Positions 51,801 to 64,000 of a DNA stretch of 64,000 nt are shown here, one piece after another. Both the position numbers and the translations under genes were made by a program. The notes below the pieces were generated by a model, which saw nothing but the letters and a program-made list of their open reading frames with translations, was not told where the DNA came from and did not search any database. Positions within the stretch are counted from its first letter, which is position 1; every line of letters starts with the position of its first letter. The stretch is taken from the NCBI GenBank assembly GCA_029851415.1, contig CM056742.1, positions 191,003,344-191,067,343 of the forward strand. Direction: 5' to 3'. The stretch is from Eretmocerus hayati (Eukaryota; Arthropoda; Insecta; Hymenoptera; Aphelinidae).

Positions 51801-54100
51801 GCTACGACTTTCACGATCTTGTTCGGGAAAAGTAAGCAGAGTCACTGTTCCGGTAGGATTTTGTACCGCGAGCGAGCACTTGATCCAGAGCTGCAGGACG
51901 CGGGCGGGAGCACCGTGTCATGCATCGTCGTTTTTGGGCTCAAAATGCGTTGAAGTTGTTCATCCGTTGTGAGCAATAACAAAGTTTCGGCATGATTCAG
52001 AAGCGGCTCAGATACTCACGAAGCGAGGTGATTCGAGATCACCATGTGACATCTCGTAATCGCCACCGTAATGTGGACAAATGTAAAACTGTTTTTTGCT
52101 GCCGCGCTGGATGGCAGCTTTTTGCGCGACACGACGTCGCAAAAAGTGGAAAGCAGATGCAATAGCTCCCGGCGACAATGGCTCGATGCCGAATCGCGCA
52201 TCGAGTCATTCGCGTTGAACAACCGCTCATTAAGAAGCCGATTTTTGCTCCCGGACAGATCATCTCTGTATCCCGCTGCAATTACTCGCACGAGTAGCGA
52301 TTCAAATTCGTCGCGCTCCGTCAGCGCAACGCAGACAAAAAGCTCGCCTGTTTTGCATGACCCGCAACTCCAAAACTGCTCATTGTCGCTGATAACTTCC
52401 GGGCTGTGCTTATTTCTGCCTCGTCGCTAAATGCATACGAAGATGCGAGGAGCTTCTTCAGTCGCTTCTTCACACCTCTGCTAATAATTGCATACCTCGC
52501 ACCCTGCATTTGTCATTTGGTTGGCGAAAAAGTGTCCGACGATCGTTGCGAATTGGCGCAATTTGCTTCTGGCGCAAATCGCATACCGCGAGCTGTTACA
52601 CACATCCCGATGCAGTGTAACGGCCGAACTTGTAATTTAATCAAGCGATCCTATCTCGTTATTCAATGTCGAGATCCTACTGCGTAATCGATTCGAGAAT
52701 TCACAAGTTGCATGGACTGAGCGGTTCTCAGATTCTGATCTTGACTCTGACGCTCGACTGCATTTAATCCGTTCGATTCCGACTCGCAACTAATCAGCAA
52801 CTCGAGCCGCTCGGCCCATAACGACTCAAAATTATTTCCCACCATAATCCGACGCATTACCTAAATCTACATGTCCCACCGAAGTCGGATCGACCCTAAA
52901 TAATAAATTCGATGCCTCTCGCGGTTCATCAATATTTTGCTCCCTATATGTCCTAGAGGCCTCTATTACTGCCTCCGAGATTCTAAAAAATCATCTAGTC
53001 TGAGAAATTTTCGATTGGAATCTGCACTTTTGCATCGGAATGCATGCCCTCAGCCGCGGGGATTCTGTTTAATTTGAGCGGCTGTCAAACCGAGGAAGCA
53101 AAGTCGCAGTGGTTGGGTACGTGCACCAATCGATGGGTCGAAACTGAAAGTAAATGACGGGCAAGGTCGAATTTCGGCGATGCTGACATATAAGAGAATT
53201 TGGAAAACATCGTCAGGGGCCTTTTTGATCGCAGACTGGGAGCAAGGGTTGAAATCGGATGCCGCGTGGATGGCACGTACGCTTGGCGATTGCCGAATTA
53301 ACAACATCCTTGAGAAGAATACGTGATACGCGACGAGTGACAAACTTTCGCCGCGGCAAACGACTCGAGTACGTTGTGGAATTGCGAATGGGCCTGTAGT
53401 ACCGCGAATGCATGCCTCGCCGCGTGTCCTCATGCAACCGCCACCGACTCCCCCCCCCCCCCACCTCTCTGTCTCTATTACTGTAATCTTACAGCGTTAT
53501 TGCGTATACTTGCATGCACCGAGATTCCAGAGGAAGAAGCCGATGAGGACGGATCGCCGCGGCAAATTAATCCTCGACACGCCGGAATCGGTTTGCTCCT
53601 GGAAAGTCGATGATTACATGGCCCCCAAGTGATTAGGACAATTTTGCCAGCGTGCATTTGACCCAACTTCGAATAATCGCGACGAAATCTCGTTACTTGG
53701 AACTTTGATCGTATGGATTTTGCGAAATTCACTGTGACGCATTCCTCAGCAAGCGGGATGTTGGTCTCGATCAGTTTTCAATTGCAACTGAGCAATCGTC
53801 TTTCGACCCGGAAGTTTTCATTGACTGTATATCCATGAGTTCAAACACGTGTTACATTGGAAAATATTTGTGTCAGATTTTCTGAACAAGTCTCCGAGAA
53901 CGAGATGTCTTGCTAAGCTTCACAACAAAGGCTTATCAGATCCGTTCAACATCATGATTTTTTTCTTTTATTTCGATTGCGGATAGGAAATTACTTCAAT
54001 CAAGAGTAGCCACTCCCCCGCCCCAGGTTCCTGCTCAGTCATTTCCTACTTGTAAACCGTACCCATAAATAATTCGTGAAGTCTCGTTAAAAATCCGGAT
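48811..54100. other. Intergenic region, no confident gene
   Basis: No recognised coding exon. AT-rich to about 50 kb, then GC- and CpG-richer. It contains a small inverted pair 'ttttggtcgtacgac' / 'gtacgaccaaaa' near 49690-49735, homopolymers G14 (50561-50574) and C13 (53450-53462), and a possible minus-strand micro-exon at 51033-51078, which I rejected as unsupported. Confidence 0.4.
50561..50574 (+). repeat. G14 homopolymer
   Basis: Fourteen consecutive G after 'cgatacatat'. With C13 at 53450-53462 (strand-reversed), G14 at 40338 and G10 at 5680, it is one of four long G/C runs in the window. Confidence 0.8.
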
Positions 54101-54180
54101 TTATTTTATTTTTTTTTATTTATTCATATATACGGGCAATGCTGCCCTTTTAAACTGTACATATTACAAAATATGAGCGA
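54101..54180 (-). mobile_element. Probable 3' end and A-rich tail of a non-LTR retrotransposon
   Basis: Read on the minus strand, a small hairpin (gggcagcattgccc) is followed by 'gtatatatgaataaataaa' and a long A-rich tail. This is a common 3' end layout for insect LINE elements. No reverse transcriptase frame is present upstream on that strand, so the copy would be heavily 5'-truncated. Its upstream limit is unknown. Confidence 0.4.
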
Positions 54181-55042
54181 GGGAAGAATCACTCATTAAT
54201 ATGATAAAATACTTGAATTACTGTCATACTGACTACAAACGCAAGGATATTCCGACAAATGTGCTAATAAAGCGATTGGGGTGAATTATTCTGATACAGA
54301 TGTTAAGACATCATAAAGGACTGTAGATTGAAATGACAAGTACAGGGAGGATTCGAATACTTCCAGCGATCCCTAGTCCCGAATTTCCGGAGGAAGACGA
54401 TTTCAGGGACGCCGTAGTCTATTAGTGGTAGAACAGTGGACCCAACTAATATTACTGAAATTTTGTTTCACCGTTCTAAAGAAGCGTAATTTGTACTCCA
54501 CTGATCTATCAGTGAATAGAGCATTATGGACCACGGCTATGTTTTATTCTTTATAAACGATCGCTCGCTCCCATTATCTCAATCAGGTATCATTTTTGTA
54601 CTGAATGGAAGAAATCTTCACCGTATCCACAAGTCCCCAAATTTTGCGTACGCCTCAATCAAGTTTTTTTAGTTCAATACCAACATATGCATCGTTTATA
54701 TGGTATCCAACAACGAAAACCAGCTAAAAATGAGTGAAAACTAGGTATTCAACATGAGTCTTTGAGATTCTTGGGAAATCTGATTTGCACAATTACTCAG
54801 AAGTCTTCCATGAATATCACAAATGTACACTGCAATGTTTTTGTATCTATAAAGATACTCTACTCCTCTTCAAACGAATGAGCTATCATATTGATGCCCC
54901 TATTGAGTTATAAGACCGGATCAGAGTGTTATAATCCCTAATGCAAGGCTCAGCAGGAATGGAATGACAATTCTTGTAAACTAAAAGACAGATGAGAAAG
55001 AATCTATGTATGTATTTTTGAGTGTTGATATTTGGTATAAGA

Positions 55043-55380
55043 CTCACAAGGGGAGGACCAGGCCTTTGGATCACCAATCCTTTCCAAGATGTTTTAACAG
55101 TCTCGTTCCACCTAGAATATGAAGAATCCAGAGTAACTCCGTCAAATGGGCCTCCTGTTCAAAGTTACAGCCCATGACATTAACATTGCCTATATAGGCC
55201 CATGTTAAAAAAGTGATCTATATAGATATACTGGCAACGCTAAGAGTTTTGCTAGTAGGTCTGGACAGGAGGCCCATTTGACGGAGTTACTCTGGATTCT
55301 TCATATTCTAGGTAATACAAAACTGTAAAAAAATTTTGGACAAGATTGGCGATCCACAGGCCTGGTCCCTCCCTTGTCAG
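55043..55380. mobile_element. 338-bp palindromic element, family B copy 3
   Basis: Starts CTCACAAGGGGAGGACCAGG and ends CCTGGTCCCTCCCTTGTCAG. The arms pair closely: 'gaatccagagtaactccgtc' against 'gacggagttactctggattc', and 'aaatgggcctcctgt' against 'acaggaggcccattt'. The centre (cattgcctatataggcc... gttaaaaa) resembles copy 2, but the arm bodies differ from copies 1 and 2 while still matching each other. Confidence 0.85.
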
Positions 55381-55818
55381 TAATTTGGCGAAGGCACAGT
55401 CAATGCCAAATTGTGGTTCAATAATCTACTTGATGTTCGTTCAGGGTATGATGAAATCAGCGAAAATCAAAGCTTTGAGCGGTAAAAAGTACTCGGGAAT
55501 ATCCATCTCAATATTCAAGCAGATCGCAAGAGTAAAAGAGTAAAGTTGCTTTTGATAATATTTTCCGAGTTCATTATCAAAGACTGCCGATCGAGATGTT
55601 CCTCCCGAAGTTGTCCTCCCACGCGTAGAGTCCGAGTAGTCGCTATCTCGAGGGTGGATTTAATGATTATGTGTTACCATCCCAGAATTTATCGGCGGTG
55701 GCGTACTCGTAATGGACCCAAGAACATTTTTAGGATTCCAAACGAATGTTCACATCTTGTTGTGTCCACTTGGAATTACTCAAATATCTGCAGTATATAT
55801 GGTGGCGATTTTGCGCTG

Positions 55819-55931
55819 ATGGGCATTACGCGCGAACAGTGCTCGGCAGCAAGGGAGTACTACGACGAGCTCCAGGACGAGAAAAAGAAAAGAGCGGCGA
55901 CTACGAGGCGAGCACGTGTCTACGATATGAG
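55819..55931 (+). CDS. Candidate first coding exon, unassigned protein
   Basis: ATG at 55819 opens 37 codons plus two bases ending at a good donor (ATG AG|gtaaga). The translation begins MGITREQCSAAREYYDELQ and continues as a charged, helix-prone segment with a KKKR run. A TATATATGG lies about 25 bases upstream. Codon use and composition look protein-coding. I found no following exon in the 8 kb to the window end and do not recognise the family, so it may begin a gene with a long first intron, or be chance. Confidence 0.3.
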
Positions 55932-58900
55932 GTAAGAGGGAATACTTTCTCCGCGAGCCGCGCGAGTCGATCGTTATCTAATAGCGAAATATTCGCGACA
56001 GTAGGCCGTGGTTACACATGTATTTTTTGCCTGTCCACACGAATCCATCGGCGAAATTGCGCGCACGCATGTACGTTCGACACTCACGCGACTTGAAAAA
56101 AAAAAAAAAAAAAAAAATGACCGCACGGAGATGTCTTCTTCTGACGTCCGACAAGTGCTACGTATTCTAGGATTACTTTTCCAAACGGTCGTTACACGAG
56201 CCACTTGCGCGCGAGTTGGGGGCCTTTCATCGAGTACACAACTCTCACCTGCGGGGTTATGATTAAACCGCGAGCCGTTTGGTGACGTCGTCGTCGTCGC
56301 GCTGCAGCCGTAATGTAATAATGACATAATATGCCCGCTTAGCCTTGCGCAACGTCTGCTCTAACGCCCCGGCGCAACCGGGCTCTAGCATTATGCAATG
56401 CAAATTCGAATAGAGCTGGCTTTTACTGCGCCAATTTGCGAGATTCGCGAGAGGTGAACGATCCGAAGAGAGGCTCTCGCTGCGCAACATTTGCCTCGCG
56501 CGGATGCAGTGAACGAAGCGACGCTGGAGCTGGCAATTTTCGGGCTCGTTTTGTCTCGAGATGCACGGCCCGAGCTCTGACTAAACAAAATTAGTCGGCT
56601 GATTTCGTGGGCATTTTGATTCCGAAATTCAATTTGTACACTCGTCGTTATCCGCCTGTGTGCCGAGACATCGCCTTTATGGACTGATGAGATATGGTTC
56701 CCATTAAAGAAATCGCGACTCGAGTTATTTGGACACTTTGGAATTCTGCGTCAATCCAAGATTGTGCGCAAAAATCGTCTCGCTAACGCATTAAATTATG
56801 TTATCGCATGCGCATTAAATTATCGTGACTCGCGCGCGCGCGGCGGCTCGATCGGGCAGGAAAAGTTCCGAGTTTCCTCCTTTATTGTGGGTGACAAACT
56901 GAATTGACACTTTGTAAACGCGTCGTCTGGGGGTTTTAGTCTCGATGGCCGTCAAAAAGGTATCGCGCTCGAGCCCACCCGGATAACGTTCTCATGAAGA
57001 GAATTTCAGCGATATCGAGATGCAATCGCTCGTATAGTTGCGACGAGATCGACTTTCTAAATGCGTCGGGATCCATATTCATCTAGATAAGCCAGTATGC
57101 GCAGCCTCATCGTTTGTTCCGTGGGGCGACCTTGCCTCGATTCCTCGAAATCGGTCGGGCAGCTACGAGGAAAAACGAAGGGGTGATCCCGCCCGCGGGC
57201 CGATTAATTCAAACGGCGGAATGAGTGTGCCACGGGTGACGCGAGCGGGATTTCATATTAGAGAGAAAGAGAGAGACAAGTTCCAAATTCCGCATCCAAA
57301 ACCAAAGAGGTCCTCGCTGCTTGGGAAAAATACCAACCAGACGGACGGATTGGACCGCCCTCGGACGCTATTGTGGAGGCTCCAAGATCGATCTGCAGCG
57401 TATCTCGATCGATCGGACGTCAATCAAATCTTGCGCGTGAATCGGCATCGTCGCACAGAGTATCCGGTGGAGAATCGTCCGAGTGCCTTAAACATCTCTC
57501 TATTCGGCGTTGGATCTTGCATCGAGCCGTCGGCCTGGAATTTTTCACTCGATCATTCGTGCGCGAGCCAGTGCTCAGTCGATGTCGCGAAAAATAAATG
57601 ATTGGTGCTTGTCGCGAGCTTGATGGGCGCAGTGACACTCGAGGAATGTCTCGAGGCTCAAAAATCGGCTCGAGTCAGACACAAAAGTTCCAGCGTCGTT
57701 TTCAGCATATTAATTCCGATACGATGCAAGGTCGAGAAGCCTCTTGTTTGAAAATCTTTGATTTATCGAAAGTCTTGCGCCGAGCCACTGATGCTCCCGA
57801 AACTGTCCAACGTTCTTGTGCACTCGTCTTGGAGATTCGAACAAATTGATCACTTGTGATCATCACAAAAGTGATGATCGCCGCCGCACGATAAACCATT
57901 GCCAGTTCGACTGTCCACGGATGTAAAACGAATGCAGAGGCTCGGCGTGATAAAGGATTTTTCGAGCTCCATCAGCAAAGCGATAAACGGCCACATATGC
58001 TCGAGTGCATTGGATCGCAAGAGGTTGGATAGCGATCTCGGCCATCGGCGGCGGCGGCGACCGGTTCAACCACTCATTGCTCTCGCGAGTCGCGCAATTA
58101 AAGCCCGATATATCGCTCTGCCCGGCTGGCAGGGCCAATGCGCAGTGTCGAGGCTGCACTCGAGGTATTTCGCATTGCGCCAGCGGACTCGCTCTCGCCG
58201 GGGTCACAGTCCGCCGAGTTTCAGGGGCGAGGCCGAATCGCGGGGTTGCGCGCGTACAAATGCACTTCCACTTTCGTGCGCTTGGAAAACTTGAATTCAT
58301 GGCATTACATTCGCACACAGATGACCTCGCTGATGCAAGTAACATCTTCGATACCGAGCTTGCGCAAGCTTGATCGATGTCAGGATCGAAACAGGTTTGC
58401 CAATTTTCTGTACGAGGCTGTGAAAAAAGTTTGGTAAGATTTGGTGACCCGGACCCTCCGTACTCCCCTTGTTAATATGACGAGACAATTCCAGGCTCAA
58501 ACGGTAGGTGGCACATCTGATGGTCGGTATTGACAAAAATCGTTGTTTAACGCGTTCACTGCGACGGTGAAAACCAGCATTCCGAGAGTGCAAACGCGTA
58601 ATTTTGCACATATAAAAGTCAAACCTCCTAGAATGTCGTCAATTTGACATCTATTTACAAGATCCTTACGAATTTACGCGGGTGAGCCACGTTTGGTCCA
58701 ATGAGTTGTAAAGTTGTACTGATGGGCCCACCGGGGGGCGCCGCCGCACCTGGTAAAAGATGACCAATTTTAGCTTCCGCAGCGGAGGTGTTGATCAAAT
58801 TCGATTTTAATTTTGATCGTGAATAACTGCGAGGGTGCGCATCTCTCGGGGAAGAATGTCGAGATCTTTTTTGTAGATCTCCCATAGACGCACGAATCAC

Positions 58901-61900
58901 TCCTCCACAAATATTCCCGAAAAGTTAATATTTCCCGACTCACAAGGGGTAAACGCGAAAGAATGCTGTCCGTTGAATTGAAGGACAGGTGGCACTTCCG
59001 AAATGCCGTGACTTTCTCGGGAACATTCGTCCCCCGTTGTAGCTATTCGCGTTGTGTTGCGGAACTCGGGCAACATTGTTGTGCACGCAAGTACAGTTGG
59101 CGATGAGACGCGGGTTGCGTTGCATTTTGATCGCGTGCTGACTATGGCGAGGGCGCAGCCTATGAGTGAATGCGGATAGGTATGCGCTCGCGCGGCGAAA
59201 GTGAACCCGAAACGAAAGAGAAAGGCTCTTGCTCCGCTGCTCCCTTTCGTTTTGGGCCCACTTATTGTCGAGCGGAACCCGGTCACGGATACGAGATGTA
59301 TGTAAACATCACAGAAGCAGCTCGTGCATCCGACAACGCGCTCTGCACTCACTCGTTCAAGTTCAATGAGACTGGTCCATCGGATGTGGGCAGCTCGCTC
59401 GGCATACCATGTCTCACACGCACTCGCGCACAATCCAACCAATGTCAATTTAGATTCTATTCGATTGGCACCAATCAAGATATGCGATGATACTCGAGGT
59501 CGATGGTATTCGTAAGTTGACGCGAGTGACCCAACGAGTGCGCTTTCGAAACGAGCGGCACCTTACCAATGAATCCCCTGTGCACGATTTACCACAATTC
59601 CATCGGTCGCAATATTTAATAATTCCCACGTCTCGATCCGTCACTCCGTTATCGCCGACCAATGACTCAGAATGAATACGAAAAAACAGTTGTGCAGCGC
59701 ACAGTTCGTTGCAGACGAGCATCAAGGGAGAAGCTCGGTCCAAACTTTGTCCATCGTGCTCTCCGTCGGTGTTGCTCAACGAGCGAATACTGTGCGTCGC
59801 CGTAGAGCTAACTCGTTTCCATCTCCTAGTTCCCGCTTGGAACTTTAATAACGTCCATCGACCTCGAAATGGTATCGCGTTGCTCTTGACGCCGCGTGGA
59901 GAACGTGCGAATACCAACTGCTGCCCCATTCGGTCATCGTTTTGCTTGGGAGCAATGGGACGAGCGTGTAATGTGATGATTCGGCGCGAGCCCTCGGTGC
60001 CGCAACAACTCGCCCTATTTCAGAGGCACAGGCACCCCGAACGGCGAGGCGGCCTTTTAAAATTCGCTCGATACGATCCGAGAACCCAAATCGCGCTCGC
60101 TCGTTGACTTTTCAGCTGCGCCAAAATGGTTATGGGGGCTCATTCGTTGTATTATCGGCCTCGCAAGTAGAAACAGACGGGCATTGCTCAGACTCGCGCG
60201 CCGCCGCCGCAGCAGGAACAGCGGAGTCGCGGCTGCGATGCTTTCTACACGATATCCCGCGACTCGCACTTTTGGCGCGCTGTATAGGCATATACGAATC
60301 CTCGGGCGAGATGAACACGATGCCCAATCACGCGGCCCACTTTGCCATTTTCGCGCTCGTATTTGCGTACGCTCGGCTCGTATCTCGATGGCCCCAAAAT
60401 TGTACCGCCTGTGTGTACAGCAGCACAGACGACCAACGAGAGAGCGAATTTCTCGCTAGCAACGACAACGGCGACGACTCCGAAGCTATTTGTGGTTTGC
60501 AAGTGAAAATTGCAGCGTTTGCGAAACATTTTAGTGCCCCCCGACTTTTTACCGTCGGCCTCTGCTCGTAATAACACGTTCGCGCGGACAGCCAACAAAT
60601 TGCATCTCCGCATTTTCCCGGCTCCTCGTTGTGTCTACATACACTATATGGGTTGTCGTCTGACGGCCACCGGAACTACAAAATGGACGCCCAATTTTTT
60701 TTCGCCCCCGACACTTATTTCGGGAAATTTTCGAAATTCAATGAGAGCGACGTTTAGCGCAGCTCGAGTCATCGGGCTTAGATTTTTTGTGGTCTCAGTT
60801 GTCGGCCCAGGCAGGCCCTGCAAATAGCATCGTACCAGATCCGCATGAATGGGAACGTGCCATTGGGGACTATTGATTGTTACTCTCGTCGCGGTTCTCC
60901 GGAAGGCAGCGAATTCGCGGGGACGCCAACAATGGTGTACGCGTGTCTTCCTCCAAATCAGAATTAGAGAAATCCAAGCTCTGGCCTCGAAACGGTTTCA
61001 TTAACGGCGAGTTAACACGACCACTCAAGCTCGGCAATCCAGGCAAGCCAGAATTTGTTGTGGTCGAGAGTGTTTGCTCGTTGACTCAAGATGGTCGAGT
61101 TAGAACGAATGTAGCGCGCGAGAGTCGCGCACAGCGACGATCTCTGCTTCGAATGCCGGCTAAACGAGGACGCGCTCCTATCAGTGCTCGCTCCTGAATT
61201 TCTGCAAGTAGCTGAGATTCAACTTTTTCCGACCCGAATTCGCGACGAGTTAGGCAACGTGGACGATTCTTTCCACTCGAAAATTCACAACGCAGGTTGC
61301 CTCAAGTCGTCAATTGCAAATAATTATCAATGGTTGTACTCGATTTTCAAGTACGCGAGTCGTCCTCTCCCGATCGTGAACGCGCGCGTTTCGCCGTAAA
61401 AAAGGTGTTTTGATCGAGCGCGCGGTGCATCTCGCCCATCCTCTGTTCTCGCCTGCGACGATCCAGGTCACTGCATCGGGCCATACACTATTCCCATACA
61501 TTTTTCATGAAACGCCTTCTTTGGCGACCCCGCAACCGCAACGCTGTGCATCTCCGTTGTTTAGTTGGCTTGGCCGTGCTCGTGTGGCTCATACCTTTTT
61601 CAGCATTTCGATGCTAGGATTCTGTCGATATCTCGTCGAATCGCGGCCATTAGCCGCTCGGGCATAAAAATTCGCTACGTCGCTTCGCGTTTGATTCGAT
61701 GCCGAGTGGTGGTTTCCCGGAGACGTTCGCGCGATGATCGACGCACCGCACGCTATAGGACGATTGACTCATTGCACTCGTCGCTCGTCAGATTCAATCG
61801 CGACCTCCACAAAGACCACCAACAAAGTCGCCGGCTCTTGTGATTTTCTTCGGAGACGGGCGATGATTCTCACCTCTCCCGATCTTGATCGAATCATTTG

Positions 61901-64000
61901 CAGACAACAAATGAGACAGACAATCACGCACGAGGGAAATTGCAACACGAGCCAATGTCGAGATGGTTTTGAGCCGCTACATCGGCAGATACGATCAACC
62001 ATTTCCCGATTATCCTCCAGGACGAATCAATGTAATGCACGCGAGTTATGCCGCTATTAACATTTGATTCCACTGATAATCATCGAGCGCAATCAGCTCG
62101 CAACGAATCAGCGAAACTCAATTTTCAAAATCCACGCGTAAAATACGGCAAATCGTTTTCAATTTCCGCGCGCAAAGTAGTCACAACACTTGATAATAAG
62201 CGAGTGACGACTATTAGCTGCCGATTGTGCTCGAGTCGTTTGGCTGTTGGTAATTGGTAAATCATGACTAGTCGGGAATATTGATGAAAAAGTACATGGA
62301 CAGATGAATGAAAGTGCTCTTACAGTAAGAATACCCAATCGCTCCTTGGAGGAATAAAAAATTGAAGCAACTAGGCTCTTGTCTCGGTGATAAACTGTGT
62401 AACGGATAGCCAAACACATCCCGATTATAGGAGCTTGATCATTTACCTCGATGTATTCGTTGTGTATACTCTTTGTGAAAAGCTGCTGCTCTCGCCATGG
62501 TAGAAGTGACGATGCAGCCGAAAATGAGATATGGCCAGGTGTAAGGCAAAAGGCGCAAAAATGCAGCTTCGAAACAAGCAGTTGCGCAACGTACACTCTG
62601 TCCGTGATGGATGAGCAAATATAAAGTCGCAAAGCCGACGATTATTGCCTGCTAAATGAGCAAAAATGCGAGCCAGTGCCAGATTGAGCCGAATCTTCTT
62701 TACTGCAATAAACAACAGTCTCCTCTGCAAATCGCAGCGTTTTTACCAACAACTAGCCGAAACGAATTAGAGGGAAAATTTTAATTCTACAGATATCCTC
62801 CGATGGACGATCTTGAAGAACAAATCTGAACAATTTCATAGAATAGAGTAGAATGGAATAGCGTTTATTCCCTATTTGACAAAGATCCTAATATATATAA
62901 TTAGATTCGAGGATACCTCCGTTACAGGTTTCGTTCTTTTTCGTGACATACATCACAGATCTGAGTACGATAACTAGTACATGTGAGGGTAGAGAGTCTC
63001 GATCAGGAGATTGCCATCTTGCCCATCGCGTCGAACCAGTTCGAATCGAGCAAAGTTCCAACGGGTCGTTCAATATGGGCGCATAGATGCAGCTTCGAGA
63101 CTCATAAAACACACACAAGTCTGGCGCGGATCTCGAATCGATCGGTGCCAAGGCCCCGACCCATCACTGCCCATCGCAATAAATAAACAATCTCGAGTAT
63201 AAATCGCAAACAAAGCAGCCAACTGCTCGCGCATTCCCCGTTACTTTCGCTCTTCTCTTGCAGTAGCCGCACGACCCATCCTTCGCTCGCACATAATCGC
63301 ACTTTTCGTCGAACGTACTCCACGAGCCGTGGTGCGATTTGCGCCACCAATCCATCACAAAATCGCCACACGCGACGCGTGCCCCTGTCGCTATCCCATC
63401 AACGTCCCCGCAATATTTCCAATTTTTGTCTTCCATTTCGAGCGAATATTCGATAATCGTCTGATGGGTTGCCAGTGTCAGCGATGACCCTGTCAACCGA
63501 TGTCGGCTCTCGCGTCCGTGGCGCGGTATTTCATCGTCGAGCCATGTTGTATTTTCTGCCGTTTCCGCTTGAAAAATCAGAAAAAGTTTCCTCGACGAGC
63601 AAAAATGACAGCCAAGAGCCACAAATCAGACTAATATACTCGCTCGTTAAAGTTTCGCCGCGAGGAGTGCGCATATTCGGGCTCGCCGCGCGCAGAGTGC
63701 ACACCATCTGCATGCTGAGATAAGATTCCGTGGCTTTTTTGCCGCGACAGCTCAAATTGATGCGTTGCCGCACGCATTCGAACCGCATCCGAATGCCAAT
63801 TTTCTGTCTCCGGCAAGAGACTTAATAAAACGGAGATAAAAGAAGAGCGACGGTGAGCCGGGATTAGGCGCGTATCAGGGGGCAAAAGAGTCACGACGGC
63901 TAATGATGATAGTCGGGCCGCATCGGCAATAACTCGTTTCGCTCGCGGGCTCTCAATTCGAATAAAAATTCCCGAAGCCTGGAGTGTCTTTTGCAATGGA
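55932..64000. other. CpG-rich region without recognised exons
   Basis: High in CG dinucleotides, with overlapping frames on both strands as expected from composition. Holds an A22 run at 56096-56117, a 9-bp inverted repeat (gatcatcac, aaaa, gtgatgatc) at 57858-57879 and the family A fragment near 58.5-58.96 kb. Could be a long first intron or promoter region if the exon at 55819 is real. Confidence 0.4.
58470..58960. mobile_element. Partial foldback element, family A copy 3
   Basis: The left part shares 'ggctcaaacg.taggt' with copy 1. The right part repeats 'aaattcgattttaattttgat', 'gaataact', 'tttgtagatct' and 'aaatattcccgaaaagttaa' in family order. The middle is much shorter than in copies 1 and 2, so the palindrome is no longer complete. 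Just left, near 58425-58470, stands a half end resembling family B (gtgacccgga... ccccttgtta). Confidence 0.5.

Noticed and set aside
51769..52000. Minus-strand segment (about 51850-51920) as an upstream NRF exon
   Set aside because: The frame reading LWIKCSLA before a donor has the wrong phase, and the phase-compatible frame has no family signature.
57038..64000. Numerous 60-190 codon frames in the CpG-rich right end
   Set aside because: They overlap on both strands, lack recognisable domains and are expected by chance at this composition.

Overview
This is eukaryotic nuclear DNA. Genes are split by GT-AG introns (one GC-AG), are widely spaced, and sit among short non-autonomous repeats. 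Gene content points to an arthropod, most likely an insect: a KDEL-ending BiP, retromer Vps35, PSMD5, ALAD, Ro60 and an NRF-6-type acyltransferase, a family that is large in insects and nematodes. The CpG-rich flanks and the style of the NRF protein suggest Hymenoptera, but this is a guess.

Layout. 1-9 kb: GC-rich, then AT-richer DNA without a recognisable gene. 9.1-10.1 kb: a short inverted-repeat element with internal subrepeats. 13.5-15.1 kb (+): delta-aminolevulinate dehydratase, five coding exons. 15.8-19.4 kb (+): BiP/GRP78, with an ER-stress promoter (one ERSE and one ERSE-II) and an intron in the 5' UTR. 20.9-23.3 kb (-): Vps35 as a single uninterrupted reading frame. 23.4-30.4 kb: AT-rich intergenic DNA. 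30.4-32.6 kb (-): complete seven-exon Ro60 (TROVE + VWA). 33.5-35.2 kb (+): PSMD5, head-to-head with Ro60. 37.4-47.4 kb (-): NRF-6-like acyltransferase, eight recognised exons with the 5' end unresolved. 47.6-64 kb: no recognised complete gene, several repeats and one candidate first exon.

Most of the genes are housekeeping and do not form a pathway. BiP (ER folding), Vps35 (endosomal recycling), PSMD5 (proteasome base assembly) and Ro60 (RNA quality control) all belong broadly to proteostasis or quality control, but I see no evidence of co-regulation beyond the shared Ro60/PSMD5 promoter interval.

The most unusual content is (1) families of long, almost fully palindromic foldback elements. 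One family has three copies of 336-338 bp whose arms match each other better than they match other copies. Another has about 1 kb hairpins. In one NRF intron a foldback is nested inside a second foldback that has a target-site duplication. (2) A Ro60 whose VWA metal site (MIDAS) has lost most of its metal-binding residues. (3) A compact pair of stress elements at BiP. (4) An intronless Vps35. All gene models were made by eye from reading frames, splice signals and family knowledge. No database search was run.
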